DNA of 64,000 nucleotides from contig NZ_JAHKRA010000015.1 of NCBI RefSeq assembly GCF_019345525.1, positions 1 through 64,000 on the forward strand. Direction: 5' to 3'. Origin of the DNA: Flavobacterium sp. NKUCC04_CG. GTDB lineage: Bacteria > Bacteroidota > Bacteroidia > Flavobacteriales > Flavobacteriaceae. Of the stretch, positions 53,049-61,917 are shown in pieces. Position 1 is the stretch's first letter, and each line of letters begins with the position of its first letter. The translations under genes were made by a program, and so were the position numbers. Below the pieces are notes generated by a model, which saw only the letters and a program-made list of their open reading frames with translations, searched no databases and was not told where the DNA came from.

Positions 53049-56000
53049 TTATTCCAAATCTTGGTTGGTAATATCAGCAACTGCAGCAATCTTTAGAGTA
53101 ATTTTTTCTAAGCTGAGCAAGGGTAAAATATTGTCTTCATCTATACTGGAGTAGAACGTAACAGCAAAACTCAATATACCTTTCTGTTGAGCGGGCTTTT
53201 TGTTATGAAACCAATCTAAAATGGCTTTATTTAGGGCTGTTATTGCAATTCCTGTACCTGCGGCATCCGTTTGATCAAATACTGTAGGTGGCATTAGTAC
53301 TACAGGTAATTGAATAGGAATTTCGTGTAAGCAATAAGTATAATTAACCCAAATCTTGAGCCTAACTGGATTTACAGGCCCTGTTGACGAGGCTAATAAT
53401 TCTGTTAGTAAGCCTTTAAGATAATCCATTAAGCTATTTGATACTGGCAATAGCGGTAACAATGGAATCTCCTGCGTTATTTTTTGCGATGGTGTTATTG
53501 GATTGCTAAACCTTTTTACAGGTGTAGCATAAACAAACTCCGGACTTGTATTTAAGCCATTTTCTCTACCACTGAGGTTGGCATTGCGTTGTATATATAA
53601 GCCAGCCCAGCCGTTTTGTATCTGAAGCACACTGAGATTTACAAAACAAATACTTCTTTCTCTAATAGCTATTCCGTCGGTAAAGGACAAATATTGTTTT
53701 TTGCCTGCAATAATTTGATAATATCGGTAACTCACTTCAACATAATCTTGAGGAAAACTTTGCCTTGGCAAACGTATTTTACGCGACGCATTGGACTGCT
53801 TTGTTACGAAAACTTCTGCTATATATCCATTGATTTGTACTATAGGATAGTTCACATAATCAACCGCTTTATCTTTTGCCGTAGCCGACCAATTACTAAC
53901 TATAATTTCAAATAACCCAGATTCGGTACTCGAATCGGAATCTCTTTCCGTAATATCAAAAGATACTTTTACAACATCTAATGGTGGAATATCCATCAAT
54001 AAAGATGGATCTGGACTATATAATTTAAGCCATTTATCCGCCACTTTCCCAACCAAATCCCTATAGCTATTTAACGCATTGCTTAATCGTTTTAATTCTG
54101 CTTCGCTGATTGCTGCGTTGACTTTAGGCAATTCATCTTTGAAAAATCCATTGAAATTTTCGCGTACCGATTCGAATTGTGCCAATTCAACAAAAAGTTC
54201 TTTTTGCTTGATACTTAGGTCTTTTTCTTCTTCTAGCACCTTCCAATCCGATTGCTTCGCATTGAAATAGACTTCAAAGTGATAAGTGTCCTGAGCGGTA
54301 TACTCCTGTATCGTATAATCAAACAAAAAATCGGAATACTTGACTTTGTTAATACTGATGCGCTTATCGGGTATTGGAGCTACAAAGATTTGACTTCCAA
54401 ATGCAGGTAAGTTCGGATATTGACGAATAGGTATCGGAATCTGAGTGCCGATTTTGTCGGTTTGATTTTGAGCCTTTAGCGGAACTATAAACGTTAACCA
54501 TTTCGATAGTTCATAATCACTCAAGTCGCTAGAATATTCCGAAATAGCGGCAACTTTAAGTTTGGTGATATCAAATTCCAAATGGCTAATTTGATAGTCA
54601 ATCGCTAAGCTGAGATTGGAATCCAATTTGGCTTTTTGGGTCGAAAAGGTATAAGTAAGATACGAATTTGATTTTTTTGATAAATCGGTATTAAAATTCC
54701 GCAACGGTATTTTTGCCGTCGAAAACACATAATTCTCATTGGTTTCCGCATCTGAAGATACGGCTGCAAACGGTTTTCCATACAAATTAGGCGCCACGAT
54801 TTGATCGCTGTCGGGGTAAGGAGAATCCACTGCGGTTTGGTATTGAACAACTGCATTTAAAGCATATCCATCGGCTAAATTGATTAATAATTGTTGTTTT
54901 ATTTTCTCCCTAGCCAACTCTTGTCCTCCTAAAAGCTTGGTGTCGTATTCTAGAATAGGAATGGTTTGTAAGGCTATGGCCTGTGCTAATATCTCTTTAG
55001 CTTCTAGGAGGTTCGCTAAGATTCCCGCGCTTTCTTTACTACCATTAAGATGATCAATCATCGTTATAGGCAAACTTAAATCGGGCGCCAAAACCTCCTC
55101 TAACCCGCTTAGTAATCTAGTCGCCCATAATTCTGTATCCACATTATTAAAACTCATAACAACAGGGGCTTCCACTTCAGTTGTTAGATAATGAGAAAAT
55201 GGATAAATAGGTATATTGGTAAGATTTGCTAGAAAATTAACTAAAGGCTGTGGCGCAAAGCAAACGACTTCTTCAAACTTGATGTCAAAGCCAATTCCGG
55301 CTTTTTTACTGTTTATATCTTTAAAACGGATTACCCATAAAGCTTCTTCTTTTGCTCCAGTAATACTGCTGGCAGTTTCACTTACATAAGTAGCTGCCAT
55401 TTTTAGTCTTTCCTCCTTAAAAGTGCTTTCAAATTGTTTAGCAAAGGCTGTTAGCATTAACGTGTCGGCACTTTTTTGCAGTTGCTGCTCCGAATCCGAC
55501 TCGAATCCTTTTAATTTAGGCTTAATAGAACAGCTTACGGACTGTACACCCGGCACAAAAACCTTTGGTGATGCTGATAAGACGAATTGCGAATCGATAA
55601 GGTCTTCTGAACGCGAAAAACCTACGGTCACAGCAAGTGCAAATATATCATTAGGCTGGCTATCCGCAATACAATCCCTATAGTTATAATGATAGCGGTA
55701 ACGCTGGTGTGCAACAGCTACGCCTTCGAATTGATTGTTTGAATCAGGATTTTCAATAAAATTATTTATCCACTCGATAACCGTTTCTAAGTAAACGAGC
55801 AGTCCCTTTTTTAATTCCGTCTGTTTTGTTTCTGTTTTAGGATACGTATGTGTAGGATCTAAGGTTACTTGAAACGAAACGTTAAAATCAAGCTCTACAA
55901 CCTGATAATAGATCGAGATATATTGTTCTAAATCAGCTACTGCTCGTTGCAATACCAAGATCTTGTCGTTTGCAGCATCTTGACTTCCCGGATTCCAACT

Positions 56001-59000
56001 GTAATTATCTGCCGGATAAAAGTCCAGATTTAAACTGAAGTTGTCTTGGGACTGCGGCTGTTTTTCAAACGCAAAATCCACGGTTAATACCGGCCATGCT
56101 GACAGCGGTATCAGTTGATCAAAATAGCCAATTTTAGTCGCCAAACTCGGTATGGCAGTATCCAAAACATTACCATAATTATCCTGCCAGTTAAAATCGA
56201 GTTCCAGGGTTTTCGACAGGCCTAAATAGGGTGATGATTGAGCGGAAAACCACAACGGTTTGGAGTTGGTCTGCGCAGTTTGATAAATACGTGCCACCGG
56301 CAAGGCTTTAGCATAACGCCATAAGTCTTGGTCGATATCGTTGGCATTGTCCTGGTTTTCCACGTCTTGCGGGCTCAACGGTAAAAGGGAAGTAATCGCT
56401 TTAAAATCACCACTCCCAACCGTTTTAAAGTTGATTAAATTATATTGTTGTTCCAATTCGTATTGATAATCCGGTGAAAGTTCTGCCATTAACTCCTCTG
56501 TTGGAGCGGTTGGGTTTATTCTAGTCAATTCAAATCCTATATTACCCGGTTTTAGTATGGCATTTCTCTCCAATTTACCTTCTTGTACAAGTACGTTGTT
56601 ATGGTTGTTTTCCAAATCGACTTTCCAGCTTCCAAACAACAATTCCTGACTAGCATTGATGGCTTTGGTCGTTACCAAAGCATTCATAAACGGTTTAAGT
56701 TTATGCGATACTTCATTTACTACACCTTCGTAAGTAATCATTACATAGAGTTCTGCTTCACCGTTTGCAGAGAAAACACTGTCGGGCAAAGTTCCTCCAT
56801 CCGAGGTTTCCAAATATAGGTAGTATCCCCCAGTTCTCACCAAGGATGATTTCCAAATTCGCTCGATACAGGTGGCGATAGGTGTATTGGAAATCTTTTG
56901 TTCCGTTAAGGCTAAGCTTGAAAACTTTGGATTTGTCTCTGTAGATAGATTGGTATTAATCAATAAAAGCAACAAATCTTCTGAGGAATAAGAATGCAAT
57001 GCTTTTACCTTATCTTGTGTAGCATCCGAAGAAAAAAGTATGGTCAATTCCTTTGGGCGGAATTCCTTTTGATCATCTTCCAACAAGGCGGTAAGCAAAT
57101 CAATACCCGTAGCGTCGGTTCCAAATACTTCAAAGGTGCATTTATTGATTTTTGATCCGTTTTTGGACGATGCTCTTTTTACGGTTAAAGGTATAAAAGT
57201 GCTAAAGGAATAGCTGTCTTTTTCCAAGTCTTTTATGCTGCGTTTGGCTCCAGGTCTGTCTTGTACTGCTACTTTTATATCGATTTCAGGAGTTTGATGC
57301 AAAACGGTGTTTAACGATTTGGAAAAATTCCATATAGCAGTAGCTGAAATGCCCCCTTCTTTTTCCCATAAAATCGGATTGGCAAATGCAAAGGTTTTTT
57401 CTTGATCTTGATATAGTTTTAAAGCTTTAGGACCTTCCGTAATCAACGGTTTAATGGTAATTTGCTGAAAATTTTGGACCCTTTGCTTTTCTACGTCTAA
57501 CAGCTTATAGGAAAGGCTGACCGTTTCTTCGAGAGTTGCTGCAAAGGCTTCTCCGTTAAATATAACCCACGGCAAAGTATCATTCGGGCTAGCCGTTTGG
57601 GTTTTGCTCAAGGTAAAAGTGTATTCAAAGGAATCGATATTATCAATATGCGGTAATGTAAATTGCTGACCAGAAAGGGCATAAAGTCCTTGTGTTTCCT
57701 TAGCAGCATCGCCAACTGCAGTTACCATAGGCAAGCGAAGTCCGTGTAAGCTAAAACGACTGGCATTACCACCCGCTCCAATGAAAAAGTCTTTTTGATA
57801 GACCGCATTCAATAAATCGACGCTGGTGAGCGCTGTCACGTTTTCAATGCAAATGAGGGTGTTTAACGCCAACCATTTTGTGTTTCTTTCGTTGGCTTTT
57901 GCAAGCTCTTCCAACGGTATATTGAAATCCGTAGCTATCGACAAAAAAGTAGCCTGTTCGGGAACAGTAGCCATAAAGGCTGGTAACTTTACCGCAGTAA
58001 ATGCCGCCAAAATTGGTATATGAGCATTGAGGCTAATTACAGCTGCAAGCTGTTGTTTAGTAAGATTATTTTTTTCTGCAATGCTTTCCAAGGTGTCTTC
58101 TGCCAACACTCGGTAAGGTATTTGTGAACCCGGCAACTTGATTTGGCTCATCGGTATAAAAAGCTGAACCTTGCTGTTGAGTGATACCCATTCCTGAGAC
58201 CAGGCATCATCTTGCTTACTATATGGGTGTAAAGCATTTATTTTATCAAAGGTATCGTCAGCTTCTATGCTGTATGTTGTTCCACTTATGGCAATCGGTT
58301 GGTCTTTTAACAACAAACCTTCAACCGTTTTATTGCTGTTGACCAAAGCCGTAGCCGTTGTGGAAAATTGAGTAGCAACAGCAGCTAATGAAGTACCTGC
58401 CTTGGTGATGCGATAATCATAGACTTCCATAACATCACAGGCGGTTTGCAACAATGACTTTCCGATCAGTAAGAAGTAATCTCTAAAAATATAAGTGGCA
58501 ATAGATTCCAACTCCAATAAATCGGCTGTGTATTTATTTTCGACAGCACTTTCAGGACTAAATTGTTTTACCTGCTCCTTAAGTTCCCTTAAATAATCTT
58601 TGTTTACCGCGTTGCAAGTACTGAAATCCACAACCGTATCGTTGTAAGAGTTAGACATAAAAAGCTGTGGAATCATCGGAAATATCGTCAAAAACAAATC
58701 CTCGATTTCCGTTTTTTCTGCTGTCAAAGTATTTTTTAAAAGTGCTTTCTTATGGTCCGTATTCGGATCGATAATATTTAACACAAATAAAGAACTGATA
58801 AAACTAACAATTTGCTCGTAAGTAAACGGTACGTTATCGCTGTCGTTGTCCTCGTTTAAGGCTTCCAAAATTTTGGTCAAGGTCTCTTTATCGATTTTTT
58901 GAATAAGGAGTTTCTCAAAAGTTCCTGCCGCTTCTGTAGGTGAATTGGCCGCATTTAGAATCCAGCTCAATACCGCTATACACAATTTGTCAAAAGCTTG

Positions 59001-60839
59001 AAAAGGGCTGTTTGATTTTAGCGCATTAGCATCTATAATTCGTTCTCTAAGAACTGCATCTCCCAGTGCGCGATTATTCTCTAAGAATAAGCTAGCTATA
59101 CCTATAGCTGACTGGGTTGTTTCGACTTTTGCCGCACTAAATAACGGAATAAGATTAACCGTCAACCGTTCCACATTGTCCTGATTAAATACCTGATTCC
59201 AGTTCAATACTATGGGCTGCTGTGCCGGATTTCCTCGTTTTTGAGCAGCGAAAGCTATCGAATTAGCTGCTGATTTTAGTTGAGAAACCGTGTTCCATTG
59301 CGTTGGTGATGCCTGCCCAATCGTAAAGGATTCTCGAATGGTAACTGCAAACGAAAGGTGAATTTTAATCTTGAAAATTCCCAAGTTAATTTTTACGGTC
59401 AGTCGTAAAGACACCCCCGCTTCAAAAGACAAATAGATAGGTGCTCCTGCCTCTACTTCAACGGATATCATCGCATATACGAGTATATCCAAAGTCGCGG
59501 AAATAATGGCAAAATTTACACTACCATATATATGTCCGACCAAGGCAAAAGTCCCTTTTACACGATAATATAAATCCGTAGCATTATTAGCGAGTACGGC
59601 AGTGGTTTTATACGGTTTAAACCAAGCTAAAGTTCCTTCTAATACGCCATAAAAAGTGATGGTAAGCCCAGCACTTAAAATACCTTTATTCAAGGTTTTT
59701 CCCAGTCCGATGTTTAGCCCCAGACCGAATTCTAAAACCGGATCAAAGGTGCCTAAATTTGTTTGGGGAACGGTAACGGAAGTAGCTCCATTGAGGTAGG
59801 CAAAATAAAAACCACCCTGACCGACAAAGGGAAAACACTGAACGCCAAACGAGCGCGAAAAATCGTTATTGTATGGAAAGCCAAAGTCAACTTTAAAATT
59901 ACCGTTGGTGTAGATCCAAATCGCTATAACCGGCAAAGTTACTGAAACAGCACCAAACTCTAAATTGCGGATGGCGTCTGGTAATTTTAACTCTATTTGA
60001 TATACACCAATATCATCGGTTATTTTTTTATAAAGGATTTCAAATTCTAATCCGTCTAAAACTTTCGCTTTATCTCCACTGAGTTTTATATAAATACCAT
60101 ATAATACCGGGTCGTTAAAGACGACTTGTAAGGCGACGGTTTTCATAATTTCGACATCCAGCCCAAAAAGCCAATCGCTTTCGTTGCTAAAACGCAACAT
60201 TTTTGTAAAATCGGGTACTACGGTTCCTGGAGCCGGAGGATCAAATAGTTCCAACATATCGTTAATCACCTCTTTTACACGCGAATAGGATGCGGCCTTT
60301 TGCAATTGTATATGCTGACCGATTCCTATAAATTTAAGATCAAAAAGCGACCCATTGGGTTTGGGTTGTGGCAAGCCCTCCGCTCCTAAAAGATTAACTC
60401 CATCGCTACCAAATAAGTTAGCTAAATCAAATTGTAAACCAAATATATCCAAGCTGCCTTCCATATTGATATTTACTTCGCGAATAGAACGAGCAAAAAC
60501 CTCGATATGACTTATTTTTAAACCAAAATCATTAAAACCGGGATCGAAAGCGATTCCAAATTCAATTTTTGAATTCGGCGCGTTCGGTGCTTTTAGCATT
60601 AACTTAAATTCGGGTATATTAAATTCTAATATATAATTCCATGGAGTCGGGATTTGCAATTCAAATCCAGGTTTTACAATTTGTACAATACCGGTTATTA
60701 AATCCTTTAAAGTAAAATCTTTTAACTCGACTATAAATATTTGCTCTTCCTCGTTAACAACTGCAGTCATTACCAAAGGTTTACCAACAAATTTAAGATA
60801 GGCAGCTATGCCGTAGGATTTCTGATAGGAAGTAGTCAT
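53049..60839 (-). CDS. 2596-residue beta-rich protein with three LysM-like modules, function unknown
   Basis: The frame is uninterrupted for 2596 codons. The start MTTSYQKSYGIAAYLKFVGK has no signal peptide or membrane segment. Residues ~1-500 are dense in beta-strands with alternating hydrophobic residues (FDLANLFGSDGVNLLG, FGLGLNIGLGKTLNKGILSA, INLGIFKIKIHLSFAVTI). About residues 850-1000 hold three LysM-like modules (TTYSIEADDTFDKINALHP, IPYRVLAEDTLESIAEKNN, FLSIATDFNIPLEELAKAN). The long remainder (~1000-2596) is again beta-rich and not recognised. The layout suggests very large proteins seen with LysM and DUF6603-like parts, but I cannot confirm the family. A perfect hairpin separates it from the three upstream genes. 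Confidence 0.85.
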   Translation of the reverse strand: MTTSYQKSYGIAAYLKFVGKPLVMTAVVNEEEQIFIVELKDFTLKDLITGIVQIVKPGFELQIPTPWNYILEFNIPEFKLMLKAPNAPNSKIEFGIAFDPGFNDFGLKISHIEVFARSIREVNINMEGSLDIFGLQFDLANLFGSDGVNLLGAEGLPQPKPNGSLFDLKFIGIGQHIQLQKAASYSRVKEVINDMLELFDPPAPGTVVPDFTKMLRFSNESDWLFGLDVEIMKTVALQVVFNDPVLYGIYIKLSGDKAKVLDGLEFEILYKKITDDIGVYQIELKLPDAIRNLEFGAVSVTLPVIAIWIYTNGNFKVDFGFPYNNDFSRSFGVQCFPFVGQGGFYFAYLNGATSVTVPQTNLGTFDPVLEFGLGLNIGLGKTLNKGILSAGLTITFYGVLEGTLAWFKPYKTTAVLANNATDLYYRVKGTFALVGHIYGSVNFAIISATLDILVYAMISVEVEAGAPIYLSFEAGVSLRLTVKINLGIFKIKIHLSFAVTIRESFTIGQASPTQWNTVSQLKSAANSIAFAAQKRGNPAQQPIVLNWNQVFNQDNVERLTVNLIPLFSAAKVETTQSAIGIASLFLENNRALGDAVLRERIIDANALKSNSPFQAFDKLCIAVLSWILNAANSPTEAAGTFEKLLIQKIDKETLTKILEALNEDNDSDNVPFTYEQIVSFISSLFVLNIIDPNTDHKKALLKNTLTAEKTEIEDLFLTIFPMIPQLFMSNSYNDTVVDFSTCNAVNKDYLRELKEQVKQFSPESAVENKYTADLLELESIATYIFRDYFLLIGKSLLQTACDVMEVYDYRITKAGTSLAAVATQFSTTATALVNSNKTVEGLLLKDQPIAISGTTYSIEADDTFDKINALHPYSKQDDAWSQEWVSLNSKVQLFIPMSQIKLPGSQIPYRVLAEDTLESIAEKNNLTKQQLAAVISLNAHIPILAAFTAVKLPAFMATVPEQATFLSIATDFNIPLEELAKANERNTKWLALNTLICIENVTALTSVDLLNAVYQKDFFIGAGGNASRFSLHGLRLPMVTAVGDAAKETQGLYALSGQQFTLPHIDNIDSFEYTFTLSKTQTASPNDTLPWVIFNGEAFAATLEETVSLSYKLLDVEKQRVQNFQQITIKPLITEGPKALKLYQDQEKTFAFANPILWEKEGGISATAIWNFSKSLNTVLHQTPEIDIKVAVQDRPGAKRSIKDLEKDSYSFSTFIPLTVKRASSKNGSKINKCTFEVFGTDATGIDLLTALLEDDQKEFRPKELTILFSSDATQDKVKALHSYSSEDLLLLLINTNLSTETNPKFSSLALTEQKISNTPIATCIERIWKSSLVRTGGYYLYLETSDGGTLPDSVFSANGEAELYVMITYEGVVNEVSHKLKPFMNALVTTKAINASQELLFGSWKVDLENNHNNVLVQEGKLERNAILKPGNIGFELTRINPTAPTEELMAELSPDYQYELEQQYNLINFKTVGSGDFKAITSLLPLSPQDVENQDNANDIDQDLWRYAKALPVARIYQTAQTNSKPLWFSAQSSPYLGLSKTLELDFNWQDNYGNVLDTAIPSLATKIGYFDQLIPLSAWPVLTVDFAFEKQPQSQDNFSLNLDFYPADNYSWNPGSQDAANDKILVLQRAVADLEQYISIYYQVVELDFNVSFQVTLDPTHTYPKTETKQTELKKGLLVYLETVIEWINNFIENPDSNNQFEGVAVAHQRYRYHYNYRDCIADSQPNDIFALAVTVGFSRSEDLIDSQFVLSASPKVFVPGVQSVSCSIKPKLKGFESDSEQQLQKSADTLMLTAFAKQFESTFKEERLKMAATYVSETASSITGAKEEALWVIRFKDINSKKAGIGFDIKFEEVVCFAPQPLVNFLANLTNIPIYPFSHYLTTEVEAPVVMSFNNVDTELWATRLLSGLEEVLAPDLSLPITMIDHLNGSKESAGILANLLEAKEILAQAIALQTIPILEYDTKLLGGQELAREKIKQQLLINLADGYALNAVVQYQTAVDSPYPDSDQIVAPNLYGKPFAAVSSDAETNENYVFSTAKIPLRNFNTDLSKKSNSYLTYTFSTQKAKLDSNLSLAIDYQISHLEFDITKLKVAAISEYSSDLSDYELSKWLTFIVPLKAQNQTDKIGTQIPIPIRQYPNLPAFGSQIFVAPIPDKRISINKVKYSDFLFDYTIQEYTAQDTYHFEVYFNAKQSDWKVLEEEKDLSIKQKELFVELAQFESVRENFNGFFKDELPKVNAAISEAELKRLSNALNSYRDLVGKVADKWLKLYSPDPSLLMDIPPLDVVKVSFDITERDSDSSTESGLFEIIVSNWSATAKDKAVDYVNYPIVQINGYIAEVFVTKQSNASRKIRLPRQSFPQDYVEVSYRYYQIIAGKKQYLSFTDGIAIRERSICFVNLSVLQIQNGWAGLYIQRNANLSGRENGLNTSPEFVYATPVKRFSNPITPSQKITQEIPLLPLLPVSNSLMDYLKGLLTELLASSTGPVNPVRLKIWVNYTYCLHEIPIQLPVVLMPPTVFDQTDAAGTGIAITALNKAILDWFHNKKPAQQKGILSFAVTFYSSIDEDNILPLLSLEKITLKIAAVADITNQDLE

Positions 60840-60926
60840 AATTATAGGGGTAATTTTAATATACGAAAGTTTACAGCTATTTGCTAAACAGCCTCTTTAT
60901 TCATCTTTTACAATAGAAATAAAATG

Positions 60927-60960
60927 ATTCCGGAAAGACCCAAACCGGTTTTTCCGGAAT
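60927..60960. terminator. Perfect inverted repeat upstream of the giant gene
   Basis: ATTCCGGAAA and TTTCCGGAAT form a perfect 10-bp stem with a 14-nt loop in the 162-bp gap between the small protein gene and the giant gene. It may end or attenuate the upstream transcript, so the giant gene could need its own promoter. Confidence 0.65.
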
Positions 60961-61001
60961 TTAACAATACTTTTTTTCAAAATAGGAATGCTAAAATGAT
61001 C

Positions 61002-61421
61002 TTACTGCATTTTAGTTGCTTCAACACGGAAACCAATTCCGTCTATTATCGCAGCACCCAATATATTGTTAGTGCTCATCTGAATACCGATACTGATGGA
61101 AATTTGATCAAGGGTGTGGTTTTCCGTTATTTCAGTCAAGGCTACCTTCTTAGCTTGTTTAAGAAAACCCAGTTGAGGAATAACCGACTCTACTTTTGAG
61201 TTAATTGCCCTCAGTGCTTCTTCCGCATCAATGCTGGCTCCTGCTTTGCCCAGTTGTACCGCAACTGCTTGAATAACCTTAGATGGTTCTTTGATGTAAT
61301 GCTTTTCTTCCAAGTCAACTAACCGAAAAAAACAAAACAGCTTTAATGCATTTCGAGCTATTAATTCTATTTTATGTCCTAAAACATCTAGGGTTTTACA
61401 TATAATTTTCTGAACAGGCAT
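61002..61421 (-). CDS. Small protein of the giant-protein locus, paralogous to its neighbour
   Basis: A 139-residue protein (MPVQKIICKTLDVLGHKIEL) without signal peptide. Its C-terminal third, VALTEITENHTLDQISISIG then NNILGAAIIDGIGFRVEATK, aligns by eye with the neighbour's ending (LVITEFTIKP..., NTLGPVTLDGIAFSIELNQ). The middle is helical (VIQAVAVQLGKAGASIDAEE). The gene is 17 bp after the neighbour. No known family; a structural or chaperone-like role is only a guess. Confidence 0.75.
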   Translation of the reverse strand: MPVQKIICKTLDVLGHKIELIARNALKLFCFFRLVDLEEKHYIKEPSKVIQAVAVQLGKAGASIDAEEALRAINSKVESVIPQLGFLKQAKKVALTEITENHTLDQISISIGIQMSTNNILGAAIIDGIGFRVEATKMQ

Positions 61422-61438
61422 TGTTTAAGTTTTTTAAT

Positions 61439-61894
61439 TTAAACCGCAGTTTGATTCAGCTCGATGGAAAAAGCAATACCGTCCAGGGTCACAGGACCTA
61501 GGGTGTTGCCTTCGGTGAGACGCAATCCAAAACCAAACGCGTATTTGGCATTATGCAAATCAACATTCTTATCATCTTTGTCTGAGGGTTTTATAGTAAA
61601 CTCGGTAATAACAAGTTCGCTAGTTATGATCTGCTTCAATACCGGAATATTTTTTACTTTATCTATTTTGTCTTCAATTTCTTTCACATTAACAAGACCC
61701 GAAACCGTACTGTCAAATTTTGTTAATATGGTTAACAGCGCTTCATCGATTTTTCCTAAACTCGCTGCTTCATAGAACGACGGTGCCTTATAAGAAAAAC
61801 TAGGATTGGTAATATCCTCTGCTGTCAAAGTGACTAGCGACCCATTTAAGGTCAAGTAAACGGCCCCGCCGAATTTTTTTGAATAGTTTGCCAT
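61439..61894 (-). CDS. Small beta-rich protein of the giant-protein locus
   Basis: A 151-residue protein beginning MANYSKKFGGAVYLTLNGSL, strikingly similar in pattern to the start of the giant protein (YQKSYGIAAYLKFVGKPLVM). It lacks a signal peptide. A helix-rich centre (EAASLGKIDEALLTILTKF) is followed by a strand-rich end shared with the 139-residue protein. It lies 23 bp after the 658+-residue gene and 17 bp before the next, so the three form an operon. No family recognised. Confidence 0.78.
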   Translation of the reverse strand: MANYSKKFGGAVYLTLNGSLVTLTAEDITNPSFSYKAPSFYEAASLGKIDEALLTILTKFDSTVSGLVNVKEIEDKIDKVKNIPVLKQIITSELVITEFTIKPSDKDDKNVDLHNAKYAFGFGLRLTEGNTLGPVTLDGIAFSIELNQTAV

Positions 61895-61917
61895 GATTTC
61901 TAATTTTTATGGATTAA

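Noticed and set aside
53049..60839. Non-ribosomal or polyketide megasynthase
   Set aside because: No adenylation, ketosynthase, carrier or thioesterase motifs were seen in the 2596-residue frame.
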